Source: Rhodobiaceae bacterium (GTDB lineage: Bacteria; Pseudomonadota; Alphaproteobacteria; Rhizobiales; NORP267). Taken from it: 43,347 bases of DNA. The notes beneath the pieces were generated by a model. It saw only the letters and a program-made list of their open reading frames with translations. It made no database searches and had not been told where the DNA came from. Of the stretch, positions 26,613 through 38,540 are shown piece after piece. The translations under genes and the position numbers were made by a program. Numbering within the stretch: the stretch's first letter is position 1; each line of letters begins with the position of its first letter. Location of the stretch: contig JAGRLG010000036.1 in the NCBI GenBank assembly GCA_020441905.1, positions 1 to 43,347 on the forward strand. Direction: 5' to 3'.

Positions 26613-27976
26613 GCAGCATCCGTTCCCGTCATGGTGCCGCCCGGTTGGGCCGCGCCGCCAGCCTCGCCGCTGCCGCCGGCCTCGGTCTGTTCGCCCTTGC
26701 CGGTTGCTCGACGCTGTCCATGGACAGCTTGAGCCTCGACAAGCTGAATCCTTTCCGCGAACGGGAGGAAATTCTCCCCGGTACCCGTGTCGATGCCATG
26801 ACCGAGGCCGATCCGCTGACCGTGGACGCCGACGCGGCGCGGCGCGGCGCGGCGGTGCCGGCGGCCCGCGACAGCGCCGAGTGGTCCCAGCCCGGCGGCG
26901 TGGCGTCCAATGCGCCGGGCAATCTGGCGCTCGCCAGCGGCACCGCCGGCTGGCGCGTCAAGGCGGCCTCCGGCTCCAGCAAGAAATCGCGCCTCTCGGT
27001 TTCGCCGATCGTCTATCAGGGCAATGTCTATGTCATGGATGCCGGCGCCGATGTCACCGCGGTATCCGTCACCGGCGCCCGCCGCTGGGAAGTCTCGCTG
27101 CGCCCGGCCTTCGAAAAGGATGACGGGGTTATCGGCGGCGGTCTGGCCGGCGCCGATGGCCGGGTCTTTGCCGCCACCGGGTTCGGCTCGCTCGTCGCTC
27201 TCGATCCGGCAAGCGGCGGCCAGCAATGGCGCGTCGAGCTGAAAGTGCCTATCCGTTCCGCGCCCACCATTGCCGAGGGGCGCATTTTCCTCGTCACCGC
27301 GGACAATCGCATTCACGCCCTGTCCACCGCCGACGGCAGCGAATTGTGGACCTATCGCGGCATTCCGGAAACCACCGGCCTTGTCGCCAATGCCAGCCCG
27401 GCGGTGTCCGGCGACATCGTGGTCGTGCCCTATTCCTCCGGCGAGGTCATTGCCTTCAAGGCATCGAGCGGCGAACCGGTCTGGGCCGATTCCCTGACCC
27501 GCACCCAGCTCTTCACCTCGCTGTCCGGCATCAACGAGGTCGCGGCGCGCCCCGTTGTCGATGACAACACGGTGTTCGCGGTTTCGGTTTCCGGGCGCAT
27601 GGTCGCGGTCAACCGCAAGACCGGCGAGCGGCTGTGGACCCGCAATATCGCCAGCACCCAGACGCCGATGGTTGCGGGTGAAACGGTTTTCGTCGTCTCG
27701 GTCTCCGGTCAACTGGTGGCGCTGGAGCGCTCCAGCGGCAAGGTGCGCTGGACCACGAAGCTGCCCGGCGACGCCAAGACGCGCTGGCACGGCCCGGTGC
27801 TCGGCGGCGGCCAGCTGTGGCTCAGTTCCTCGACCCGCAAGCTGGTTTCGGTCGATGCCGCGAGCGGCCAGGTGTCCGGCACCCAGGAAATCGGTCACGC
27901 CAGTTTCATTTCCCCCATCATTGCCTCGGGCAGGCTGTTCCTGCTGCTGGACGATGGCACCCTGGCCGCCATCTAG
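26609..27976 (+). CDS. bamB: BamB, outer membrane protein assembly factor lipoprotein
   Basis: Lipoprotein of the BAM complex that helps insert beta-barrel proteins in the outer membrane. 455 aa with a long signal region ending in the lipobox ALAGC. A linker of about 70 residues precedes an eight-bladed propeller of PQQ-like repeats (for example VSVTGARRWEVSLR, LDPASGGQQWRVELK, LSTADGSELWTYRG, VNRKTGERLWTRNI, LERSSGKVRWTTKL). It is longer than E. coli BamB (392 aa) because of the N-terminal linker, as in other alphaproteobacteria. Translationally coupled to the upstream yfgM-like gene, with der 63 nt downstream. Confidence 0.93.
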   Translation: MSSIRSRHGAARLGRAASLAAAAGLGLFALAGCSTLSMDSLSLDKLNPFREREEILPGTRVDAMTEADPLTVDADAARRGAAVPAARDSAEWSQPGGVASNAPGNLALASGTAGWRVKAASGSSKKSRLSVSPIVYQGNVYVMDAGADVTAVSVTGARRWEVSLRPAFEKDDGVIGGGLAGADGRVFAATGFGSLVALDPASGGQQWRVELKVPIRSAPTIAEGRIFLVTADNRIHALSTADGSELWTYRGIPETTGLVANASPAVSGDIVVVPYSSGEVIAFKASSGEPVWADSLTRTQLFTSLSGINEVAARPVVDDNTVFAVSVSGRMVAVNRKTGERLWTRNIASTQTPMVAGETVFVVSVSGQLVALERSSGKVRWTTKLPGDAKTRWHGPVLGGGQLWLSSSTRKLVSVDAASGQVSGTQEIGHASFISPIIASGRLFLLLDDGTLAAI

Positions 27977-28039
27977 CGGCGGCCGGATTGCAACTTCGCA
28001 TAACGGGCGCCGCGCCGCGGCGATGATCGGACGAGTCCC

Positions 28040-29455
28040 ATGAGCATGACCATCGCCATCATCGGCCGCCCCAATGTCGGAAAATCGACATTGTTCAACC
28101 GCCTCGCCGGCAAGCGCCTGGCGATCGTCCATGACGCGCCCGGGGTCACCCGCGACCGCAAGGAGGCCGAGGTATCCTGGGGCGCGCTGAAATTCCGCCT
28201 CATCGATACCGCCGGTCTTGACGAATCGGCGCCCGAAACCCTCGAGGGGCGCATGCGCGCCCAGAGCGAGGTGGCGATTGCCGAGGCCGATCTGTGTCTC
28301 TTTCTCATCGATGCCCGCGCCGGCGTCACGCCGACCGACGAGCATTTCGCATCCCTGCTGCGCAAGGCGGGACGGCCGACCCTGCTGCTCGCCAATAAAT
28401 GCGAGGGCAAGGCCGCCGAAGCCGGCCTGTACGAGGCGTTTTCGCTTGGCCTTGGCGAGCCTATGGCGGTGTCCGCCGAACATGGCGAGGGCGTTGCCGA
28501 TCTCTACCAGGCCCTCCAGGCCTTTGCGCAGGAGCGCGCCGAAGCCGAAGCCGGCGCGGCGCCTCCCCAAGCCAGCCTGGTCGAGGACTGGGAACCGGAG
28601 GATGGAATCGACGATGGCGAGGCCGACGAGCGCCCGGCCGGGCCGCTGCGGATCGCCGTTGTCGGACGCCCCAATGCCGGAAAATCGACCCTGATCAATC
28701 GTCTCATCGGTTCCGAGCGCCTGCTTACCGGCCCCGAGGCCGGCATTACCCGCGATTCGATCCGCGTGCCGTGGCAATGGCGCGGCCACGAGGTGGCGCT
28801 CTATGACACCGCCGGCCTGCGCAAGAAGGCGCGCGTCAGCGCCAGTCTGGAAAAGCTTTCGGTCGGCGATACCCTGCATGCCATCCGCTTTGCCGAGATC
28901 GTCATTCTGCTCATCGACGCCGGTCAGCCCTTCGAGAAACAGGATCTCCAGATTGCCGATCTCATCGTGCGCGAGGGCCGCGCCCTCATCGTCGGCGTCA
29001 ATAAATGGGATCTGGTCGCCGACAAGCAGGCCTTGCGCAAGCAGATCGAGGAAGAAGTCGAGCGCCTGCTGCCGCAGGTCAGGGGGCTGGCGCTCATCCC
29101 GGTCTCGGCCGCCACCGGCAAGGGCCTCGACGCCCTTATGAAGGCGGTTTTTGCCGCCGCCGAAACCTGGAACCGCCGCGTCCCCACCGCCGCCCTGAAC
29201 CGCTGGCTCACCGACGCGGTGGAGTCCCATCCGCCGCCGGCGGTTTCGGGCCGCCGCATCCGCCTGCGCTACATGACCCAGGCCAAGGCGCGCCCGCCGA
29301 CTTTTGTCGCCTTCTGCCAGCGCGCCGATGCCCTGCCTGAATCCTATGTGCGCTACATGATCAACAGTCTGCGCGGCGCCTTCGATCTCTGGGGCACGCC
29401 GATCCGCCTCCATATGCGCAAGGGCGAAAACCCCTATGCGGAGAAGAAGCGCTAG
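28040..29455 (+). CDS. der: GTPase Der (EngA), ribosome assembly factor
   Basis: Essential GTPase with two tandem G domains and a C-terminal KH-like domain, acting in 50S maturation. 471 aa. Domain 1: [16 protein letters not shown] and the base-recognition motif ANKCEG, where Glu stands in the NKxD Asp position. Domain 2 is canonical: [27 protein letters not shown]. An acidic linker (about 178-205) joins them. The KH domain includes [19 protein letters not shown] and ends with [16 protein letters not shown] second in-frame ATG lies 6 nt after the first. The stop is 4 nt from the stop of the oppositely oriented SDR gene. Confidence 0.97.
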   Translation: MSMTIAIIGRPNVGKSTLFNRLAGKRLAIVHDAPGVTRDRKEAEVSWGALKFRLIDTAGLDESAPETLEGRMRAQSEVAIAEADLCLFLIDARAGVTPTDEHFASLLRKAGRPTLLLANKCEGKAAEAGLYEAFSLGLGEPMAVSAEHGEGVADLYQALQAFAQERAEAEAGAAPPQASLVEDWEPEDGIDDGEADERPAGPLRIAVVGRPNAGKSTLINRLIGSERLLTGPEAGITRDSIRVPWQWRGHEVALYDTAGLRKKARVSASLEKLSVGDTLHAIRFAEIVILLIDAGQPFEKQDLQIADLIVREGRALIVGVNKWDLVADKQALRKQIEEEVERLLPQVRGLALIPVSAATGKGLDALMKAVFAAAETWNRRVPTAALNRWLTDAVESHPPPAVSGRRIRLRYMTQAKARPPTFVAFCQRADALPESYVRYMINSLRGAFDLWGTPIRLHMRKGENPYAEKKR

Positions 29456-29459
29456 GTCC

Positions 29460-30197
29460 TCAAGCCTCGCAGAGCGCCGAAAAGCGCGCGCTCCGGGCGT
29501 CGAAAACCTGTCCGTTTTCGGTGAATTCGGCGCTGGCGAGACGCAGGAATGCCTCTGCCAGGCTATCGGCGTGGGGCAGGGACTTGGGGTCCTCGCCCGG
29601 CATCGCCTTGGCGCGCATCGCGGTGCGCGTCGGCCCCGGATTGATCAGGTTGGCGCGAACATCGGTCTTGGCGATTTCATTGGCATAGGTGCCGACCAGG
29701 GCCTCAAGCGCCGCCTTGGAAACCGAATAGGGACCCCAATAGGCGCGAAGGTTGCGCGCCGCGCCCGAGGTGACGAAGATCGCGCGCCCCGCCGGCGCCT
29801 GGCGCAATAGCGGATCGAGCGCGCGGATCAGCCGCCAGTTGGCGGTGACGTTGACCGCCATGGTGTCGTCCCAGGTCTTGGGTTCGACGTGGCCGAGCGG
29901 CGAAATCGCGCCAAGGATGCCGGCATTGGCGACCAGGATATCGAGTCTTTTCCAGCGCTCGTAAATAGCCCCGCCAAGGCGGTCGATGCCGGCATAATCG
30001 GTCAGGTCCAGAGGCACCAGCGTGGCCGAGCCACCCGCCGTCTTGATCTCGTCGTCGAGTTCTTCCAGTCCGCCAACCGTTCGGGCAACGGCGATGACAT
30101 GGGCGCCCTCGCGCGCCAGGGCGCGGGCCACCGAGCGCCCGATACCGCGCGACGCGCCGGTAACCAGCGCCACCTTGTCCTTAAGCATCGGGCTCAT
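29460..30197 (-). CDS. Short-chain dehydrogenase/reductase, YciK-like position
   Basis: 245-aa cytoplasmic NAD(P)-dependent oxidoreductase of the classical SDR family. Cofactor loop TGASRGIGRSVARAL, NAG motif VANAGILGAISPLGHV, Ser in FVTSGAARN and the catalytic YxxxK in YSVSKAALEALV are all present. RNLRAYWGPYSVSK and NPGPTRTAMRAKAMPGEDP resemble the subgroup found next to purF in many alphaproteobacteria. The substrate is unknown. The start overlaps the purF stop by ATGA, so its synthesis is coupled to PurF. Confidence 0.9.
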   Translation of the reverse strand: MSPMLKDKVALVTGASRGIGRSVARALAREGAHVIAVARTVGGLEELDDEIKTAGGSATLVPLDLTDYAGIDRLGGAIYERWKRLDILVANAGILGAISPLGHVEPKTWDDTMAVNVTANWRLIRALDPLLRQAPAGRAIFVTSGAARNLRAYWGPYSVSKAALEALVGTYANEIAKTDVRANLINPGPTRTAMRAKAMPGEDPKSLPHADSLAEAFLRLASAEFTENGQVFDARSARFSALCEA

Positions 30198-31669
30198 CCC
30201 GCCTCTGCCAGCAAGGACAGCTGGTGCGGCTCGCTGGCGCCGCTGCGGTCGGTCAGCGGCGTCGGATAGTCGCCGGTAAAGCAGTGATCGGTGAATTGCG
30301 GATGGACCGGGTCGCGCCCCTCGAAGCCCATCGACTTGTAGATGCCCTCGACCGAGATAAAGGCCAGCGAATCGCAGCCGATGAATTTGCGCATGTCATC
30401 GAGGTCGTGGGTCGCCGCCAGCAGCTTGTCCTGGTCCGGGGTGTCGATGCCGTAATAATCGGGGTGGGTGATCGGCGGGCTGGCGATGCGCATATGCACC
30501 TCGCGCGCGCCGGCCTCGCGCACCATCTGCACGATTTTGACCGAGGTTGTGCCGCGCACGATCGAATCGTCGATCAGGATCACCCGCCGCCCCGCCACCT
30601 GGCTGCGGTTGACATTGTGCTTGAGCTTGACCCCGAGCTGGCGGATCTGCTGGGTCGGCTCGATGAAGGTGCGGCCGACATAATGGTTGCGGATGATGCC
30701 GAGTTCGAAGGGGATGCCCGATGCCTGGGAGAAGCCGATCGCCGCCGGCACGCCGGAATCGGGCACCGGGATCACCACGTCGGCCTCCGCCGGCGCTTCC
30801 TGCGCCAGCTGCGAGCCCATGCGCTTGCGCGCCTCATAGACGCTCTTGCCGTTGATGATCGAATCGGGGCGGGCGAAATAGATATATTCGAAGATGCAGG
30901 GCCGTGCCCTTTGCGGCGGAAAGGGCTTGAGAGATTCGATGCCGTCGGACGTGATAACGACGATTTCGCCGTTCTCGACGTCGCGGACATAGCGCGCGCC
31001 GATGATGTCGAGGGCGCAGGTTTCGGAAGCCAGAATCGGCGAGCCGTTGAGATCGCCGATCACCAGCGGGCGAATGCCGAGCGGGTCGCGGGCGCCGATC
31101 AGCTTCTTATTTGTCAGCGCCACCAGCGAATAGGCGCCTTCGATCTGGCGCAGCGCCTCGATGAAGCGGTCGATCAGGCGCGGCCGCGTGCTGCGCGCCA
31201 CCAGGTGCAGGATGACCTCTGTGTCCGAGGTCGACTGGCAGATCGCGCCCTCGCGCACCAGCTGGCGGCGCAGGGTCAGGGCATTGGTCAGATTGCCGTT
31301 ATGGCCCATGGCGAAACCGCCGCTATTGAGCTCGGCGAAAAGCGGCTGGACATTGCGCAGGATGGTTTCGCCGGTCGTGGAATAACGGTTGTGGCCGACC
31401 GCGCTGCTGCCCGGCAGGCGCTCGATCACCCTGGCATCGGAGAAATGGTCGCCGACAAGGCCGAGGCGTCGTTCGGAGCAGAAGCGGTGGCCGTCGAAGG
31501 ACACGATGCCCGCCGCCTCCTGGCCGCGATGTTGCAGCGCGTGCAGGCCCAGCGCCACCAGGGCGGCGGCGTCGGGATGGCCGAAAACGCCAAAGACACC
31601 GCAATGTTCGCGCAAACGGTCGCCATCGGCGTCCAGCTCGTTGCCGCCCGCTGCCACTATATCTTTCAT
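30194..31669 (-). CDS. purF: Amidophosphoribosyltransferase
   Basis: First committed step of purine synthesis: PRPP plus glutamine to phosphoribosylamine. I take the ATG at 31669 (491 aa); a longer reading from 31738 would overlap the end of cvpA by 23 nt. A propeptide of about 22 residues precedes the Ntn nucleophile Cys23 (REHCGVFG). The glutaminase domain shows GHNRYSTTG and FAMGHNGNLTN; the phosphoribosyltransferase domain has DVVIPVPDSGVPAA and the PRPP loop VILIDDSIVRGTTS. Late cysteines of the Fe-S type seen in Bacillus PurF are not obvious. It follows cvpA by 46 nt and overlaps the SDR gene. Confidence 0.96.
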   Translation of the reverse strand: MKDIVAAGGNELDADGDRLREHCGVFGVFGHPDAAALVALGLHALQHRGQEAAGIVSFDGHRFCSERRLGLVGDHFSDARVIERLPGSSAVGHNRYSTTGETILRNVQPLFAELNSGGFAMGHNGNLTNALTLRRQLVREGAICQSTSDTEVILHLVARSTRPRLIDRFIEALRQIEGAYSLVALTNKKLIGARDPLGIRPLVIGDLNGSPILASETCALDIIGARYVRDVENGEIVVITSDGIESLKPFPPQRARPCIFEYIYFARPDSIINGKSVYEARKRMGSQLAQEAPAEADVVIPVPDSGVPAAIGFSQASGIPFELGIIRNHYVGRTFIEPTQQIRQLGVKLKHNVNRSQVAGRRVILIDDSIVRGTTSVKIVQMVREAGAREVHMRIASPPITHPDYYGIDTPDQDKLLAATHDLDDMRKFIGCDSLAFISVEGIYKSMGFEGRDPVHPQFTDHCFTGDYPTPLTDRSGASEPHQLSLLAEAG

Positions 31670-31715
31670 GCCACTGTTCCCGGTTACTGCCGCCGCACCG
31701 GATCGCAAATCCACG

Positions 31716-32438
31716 CTAACGCTGGCCTTCGGTGCCACGTGTACTTTCCATCAGCTGGTCCAGGCCCCGCCGTTCGGTGCGCTTATAGCTCACACTGCCG
31801 CCGGAGTCTTCATCCTTGGTTTCGCTGCGCGGCCCGGCCGGCTTTTCGCCCTCGCCGCCGGTATTGGCAGCCGGTTCGTTGCCGGCGTCGCCACCGGTCT
31901 CCTCGATCTTCTTGCCCAGGGTGTCCGGCTTGATGCGGGCCAGCGCCTCGGCCGGATCCTCGGGAAGCATGCGCCGTATGGTCTCGCCGGTATAGTCGAG
32001 GATCGGGCGCGATTTCGCCGTCCGCACCGCGTCGGGCATGCTCTGTTCCGGCACCAGCCAGGTGAAGAACAGATAGGCGATGACGACGATAACCAGCCCG
32101 CGCGCCAGGCCGAAGACGAAGCCGAAGGTGCGGTCCAGCGCCCCGGCGCGGCTGTCGAGGATCTTGTCTGCGATCTTGATGGTGATGAAGCTGATGACGA
32201 TCAGGGTGACGAGGAAGACGCCGAAGACGAGCACGATGTCGGCCAGCCATTTCGGACTGCCCTCCATCGCGGCGCGAACGGCACCCTGATAGCGCGGAAA
32301 CACCCACAGCGTCGCCAGCGCCGCGCCGACCCAGGACAGGATGGACAGAAATTCGCGCGTGAAGCCGCGCGCCATCGCCAGCAGGGCGGAAATCAGCATG
32401 AAAATCAGAACGACGATATCAAGCCAGGTAATCGGCAT
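31716..32438 (-). CDS. cvpA: CvpA-family membrane protein
   Basis: 240 aa with four membrane spans in the first 165 residues (WLDIVVLIFMLISALLAMAR, VGAALATLWVF, DIVLVFGVFLVTLIVISFIT, GLARGLVIVVIAYLFFTWLV) and the conserved ARGFTREFLSILSW loop. CvpA was named for colicin V production and is linked to envelope homeostasis; its mechanism is not settled. The last 75 residues are a polar, acidic, probably disordered cytoplasmic tail. Location directly before purF matches the classical cvpA-purF pair of proteobacteria. Confidence 0.93.
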   Translation of the reverse strand: MPITWLDIVVLIFMLISALLAMARGFTREFLSILSWVGAALATLWVFPRYQGAVRAAMEGSPKWLADIVLVFGVFLVTLIVISFITIKIADKILDSRAGALDRTFGFVFGLARGLVIVVIAYLFFTWLVPEQSMPDAVRTAKSRPILDYTGETIRRMLPEDPAEALARIKPDTLGKKIEETGGDAGNEPAANTGGEGEKPAGPRSETKDEDSGGSVSYKRTERRGLDQLMESTRGTEGQR

Positions 32439-32574
32439 GCGCCTGTCTATCCTTCCGCAATGGTCAGGCCGCGGACAGCTTCCAAAGCCATAGCAGTTTT
32501 ATTGCTGTTTGGCATCTTTCGCTTGTCCGCCGCCGGCAGGGGTGAAGTCTGGCGGCACCAGTCTTTCCATGGCG

Positions 32575-33963
<1,389 letters not shown>

Positions 33964-33969
33964 GGCGCC

Positions 33970-35145
33970 TCAGCCCCGCTGCCGCGCCGCGCCGAAGCTC
34001 CGGCCGGCGGCCAGATATGCGCGGGCGCAACGCTGCCCCAGGCCGGTCAGGACGTCATAGCCGATGGTGCCGCTTGCCCTGGCCAGTTCGTCGATGGTGA
34101 GGTCGGGGGCGATCACGGCGGCGAAATCGCCGCGCCGCACCTTGCCCTCGCCAAGATCGGTGACGTCGATGGCAAACAGGTCCATCGAGATGCGCCCGAC
34201 GATGGGGCAGCGCCTGCCCGCGACCAGCGCTGCCGCCGTCCCGCCCGCCGCTGTCCCACCTGCCGCTGTCCCACCTGCCGCTGTCCAAGGCAGCCCGTCG
34301 GCATAGCCCAGCGTGGCGATGGCCAGATGCGAGCGCCGCTTCGCCGTCCAGGTGGCGTCGTAGCCGACGCTTTCGCCCGCTTCGGCGATGCGGGTGCGGG
34401 CAATGCGCGCCTCCAGCGTCACCACGGCGCGCATCGGGTTGGGCTCGCCCGGCGTCGGGTTGCCGCCATAAAGCGCATAGCCGGGGCGCACCAGATCGTA
34501 ATGGGGCTTCTGGTCCAGGAAAACGCCCGACGAATTGGCCATGCTGGCGGGAATGCCGGGGAAATGCGCCCGCAGCGCCTCGAAGGCGGCGATCTGGCGC
34601 CCGTTGCTTTCGGCCCCGGGAATTTCCGAGGCGATGAAATGGCTCATCACCAGCGCCAGGTCGATGGCGTCGAGCGCGCCGGCATTGCCGCCGGCCAGCG
34701 CGCGGGCCTCGGCGGCGCTCAACCCCAGCCGGTTCATGCCGGTGTCGATTTGCAGCGCCGCCGCGTGGCGCTTTCCTGTGCTGGAACAAAAGGCCGCCCA
34801 TTCCTCGACCTCTTCCATCGCGCCAAGCACCGGCCGGGCGTCCAGCGCCGCCAGTTCGGTGCCGCTGCCCGGCACAAGGCCGTTAAGCACATAGATGACG
34901 GCGCGCGGCGCCAAGGCACGCAGCTCGCGCGCCTCGCTCAACTGGGCCACGAAGAAGGTATCGGCACCGGCTTCCAGCAGGGCCGGCACCACGCCGGCGG
35001 CGCCAAGGCCGTAGGCGTCCGCCTTGACCACGGGAGCGCAGACGGCGCCCGGCGCGCGCGCGCAAAGGGTGCGGTAATTGGCAATGATGGCGCCAAGGTC
35101 GACGGTCAGCCGCGCGCCGGCTTCGATTTGCGCTATTTCGGCCAT
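33970..35145 (-). CDS. alr: Alanine racemase
   Basis: PLP enzyme making D-alanine for peptidoglycan. 391 aa from the ATG at 35145 (MAEIAQIEAG); a longer form from 35220 begins with unrelated low-complexity residues. PLP-binding Lys41 is in VVKADAYGLG; the second catalytic base Tyr is in SVGYDATW. LGYADGLPW and CPIVGRISMDLFAIDVTD are the usual C-terminal domain motifs. Between these last two sits an extra loop, TAAGG repeated three times, encoded by a 15-bp tandem repeat. The loop is at a position that varies in the family, so activity is probably kept. It lies upstream of radA. Confidence 0.94.
   Translation of the reverse strand: MAEIAQIEAGARLTVDLGAIIANYRTLCARAPGAVCAPVVKADAYGLGAAGVVPALLEAGADTFFVAQLSEARELRALAPRAVIYVLNGLVPGSGTELAALDARPVLGAMEEVEEWAAFCSSTGKRHAAALQIDTGMNRLGLSAAEARALAGGNAGALDAIDLALVMSHFIASEIPGAESNGRQIAAFEALRAHFPGIPASMANSSGVFLDQKPHYDLVRPGYALYGGNPTPGEPNPMRAVVTLEARIARTRIAEAGESVGYDATWTAKRRSHLAIATLGYADGLPWTAAGGTAAGGTAAGGTAAALVAGRRCPIVGRISMDLFAIDVTDLGEGKVRRGDFAAVIAPDLTIDELARASGTIGYDVLTGLGQRCARAYLAAGRSFGAARQRG
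34232..34286 (-). repeat. 15-bp in-frame tandem repeat inside alr
   Basis: On the plus strand the unit GCCGCTGTCCCACCT occurs at 34247-34261 and 34262-34276, with a diverged copy at 34232-34246 (GCCGCCGTCCCGCCC) and a partial copy at 34277-34286. Each unit adds five residues (TAAGG) without changing frame. Confidence 0.92.
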
Positions 35146-35287
35146 GTGCCCTTTTGCCGCCCGTGCCCTTGCAGCCATATCGCCCGGCCGCTTTGGCGCC
35201 CCGGCTTGCCTGGCGCACAATCAACACCGCTCTGGTGCGGCAGCGCAAGCCCAATCCCGTTATCCCGGCCTTTTCCGCCGCGCCTGC

Positions 35288-36784
<1,497 letters not shown>

Positions 36785-36974
36785 GGAATCCTGAATATTG
36801 TTATTGGCCTGGCTGGAGCGATCGGCCTCGCGGCGATAACCCCCGCAGCGTTACCGCCCGGCCGCCCCGGCGGCAAGGCCCGGTGCCCGCAATGTGACGA
36901 AATTGCGGCGGCTGTGCCCGCTTTCCACAGGCTGGCAATTAAGCCGCCGCCGATGACGCAAAAACGGTTGACCT

Positions 36975-38240
36975 TTACTCGCCGGCGATACGCCGCGAAC
37001 GACCGCCGCGCGAATCAATATGGCGCAACGAACCTTCGTTGGCGCCAATATAGTCCCGCGTCAGCGGAAGTGTGTTGAGATCTTTCGACATCTGGATCTG
37101 GAACACCATCATGTCCTGGAAACGGAAGGCATTTTCCGATGCCGCGAGATAGAATTCCCACATCCGGCAGAAACGCTCGTCATAGATTTTGCGCGCGGTA
37201 TCTGCGTTGGCCAGGAAGCGCTCGCGCCAGGCGCGCAGCGTCTCGGCATAGTGCAGGCGCAGGATCTCGATATCGGTGATATAGAGCCGGGCCTTCTCGA
37301 TCGCCGGCAACACCTCGCTCAGGGCGGGAATATAGCCGCCGGGAAAGATATACTTGGCAATCCAGGGATTCGTCGTCGCCGGTCCGTCGGAGCGCCCGAT
37401 CGAGTGCAGCACCATCACCCCGTCGTCGCTCAGCAATTCGCGGATCTTGGCGAAGAATTCGCGGTAGTGGACGATGCCGACATGCTCGAACATGCCTACC
37501 GAGACGATACGGTCGAAGGGGCCTTCGAGGGTGCGGTAGTCCTGGAGGCGGAAATGGGCGCTGTCGGCCAGGCCTTCGCGCTCGGCGCGCGAGCAACTGA
37601 CCTTGTGCTGTTCGCGCGACAGCGTGACGCCGGTGACATCGATCCGCGCCGCCTTGGCCAGATAGAGTCCGAGGCCGCCCCAGCCCGATCCGATATCGAG
37701 AACGCGCTGCCCGTCGCGCAGGTCGAGCTTGGCCGCCAGATGGCGCTTCTTGGCCAGCTGCGCCTGTTCCAGCGTTGACTGGCCGTTTTCGAAATAGGCG
37801 CAGGAATACTGCTTGTCGGTATCGAGAAACAGATCGTAGAGCCGCCCGTCGAGGTCGTAATGGTGGGCGACATTGCGTTGCGCGCGGCCGATCGGATTGT
37901 ATTGCTGCAATCGGCGCAGCATGAAGCGCGGCAGGTAGAGCGCCGCCGTCCACCACGGCATCTGCCGTCCCTGCAGGTTTGACGTTACGAGGTCGAGAAA
38001 ATCGCAGATCGACCCTTGCTCTACGACAAACCTGCCGTCGGTATAAAGCTCGCCCAGCTTGAGCGCCGGATCGAGCGCAAGTTCCAGTTCGGCGCGCCGG
38101 TCGCAAAGGCGCACTCGCACTTCCTCCCCGCTGCCGTCGCCGAAGCGGGCCGTTTCACCTGCCGGATCGCTCAGCAAAAGATTTCCACGCCGGACAATCC
38201 GCTCCAGGGACGCACGCAACAATCTGTTCATTGCCGCCAC
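36975..38240 (-). CDS. cfa: Cyclopropane-fatty-acyl-phospholipid synthase
   Basis: SAM-dependent enzyme adding a methylene bridge to unsaturated acyl chains of membrane lipids. 421 aa (a second ATG 9 nt later gives 418). After an N-terminal lipid-binding domain (ELALDPALKLGELYTDGRFV) comes AHHYDLDGRLYDLFLDTDKQ with the conserved YSCAYF, the SAM site VLDIGSGWGGLGLYLA, the Glu in VGMFEHVG, and HSIGRS. These contain the residues used in E. coli Cfa for bicarbonate binding (Glu, His, Ile). The C-terminal FCRMWEFYLAASENAFR is typical. It stands between dnaB and the rplI terminator, interrupting the usual rplI-dnaB neighbourhood. Confidence 0.95.
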   Translation of the reverse strand: MAAMNRLLRASLERIVRRGNLLLSDPAGETARFGDGSGEEVRVRLCDRRAELELALDPALKLGELYTDGRFVVEQGSICDFLDLVTSNLQGRQMPWWTAALYLPRFMLRRLQQYNPIGRAQRNVAHHYDLDGRLYDLFLDTDKQYSCAYFENGQSTLEQAQLAKKRHLAAKLDLRDGQRVLDIGSGWGGLGLYLAKAARIDVTGVTLSREQHKVSCSRAEREGLADSAHFRLQDYRTLEGPFDRIVSVGMFEHVGIVHYREFFAKIRELLSDDGVMVLHSIGRSDGPATTNPWIAKYIFPGGYIPALSEVLPAIEKARLYITDIEILRLHYAETLRAWRERFLANADTARKIYDERFCRMWEFYLAASENAFRFQDMMVFQIQMSKDLNTLPLTRDYIGANEGSLRHIDSRGGRSRRIAGE

Positions 38241-38540
38241 CTGCGCTTGCGAAAAACCTGCCTTGCGCTTCTTGCTGACGCAAGGGTATGCCGTGCGGGA
38301 GGCATTAGATCACAAGCAAGACGATATGCTCAATAGCATTCGCAGGCGGCTGCTCGACTAGAGCGGGAGGTGTGGTTTAGCCTCGATAAATCCGAGGCGG
38401 CATCACGGCGCAAATAATTGCTTGCGGCCATGGAAAGTGCTGCGGCGTTCACCGGCCGCCGCTCCGGCTGACAAGAAAAGACAGGGGCGGGCACAGATGC
38501 CCGCCCCGCTATACTGTGCGCAAGGAAAAGGGAAGGGCGC
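38241..38540. other. Intergenic region between cfa and rplI
   Basis: No credible gene. It holds the rplI terminator at 38471-38507, a 6-bp inverted repeat GCCTCG-N7-CGAGGC at 38380-38398 and a short dyad ATGCT-CAAT-AGCAT at 38326-38339, about 90 nt before the leftward cfa start, which may belong to its promoter. Confidence 0.5.
38471..38507 (-). terminator. Rho-independent terminator of the rpsF-rpsR-DUF2232-rplI operon
   Basis: Read leftward, GGGGCGGGCA-TCTG-TGCCCGCCCC forms a perfect 10-bp GC stem with a 4-nt loop, followed by TGTCTTTTCTTG. It begins about 33 nt after the rplI stop. Confidence 0.8.

Noticed and set aside
26447..29413. 988-codon open frame opposite bamB and der
   Set aside because: Spans two well-defined genes on the opposite strand and has no domain.
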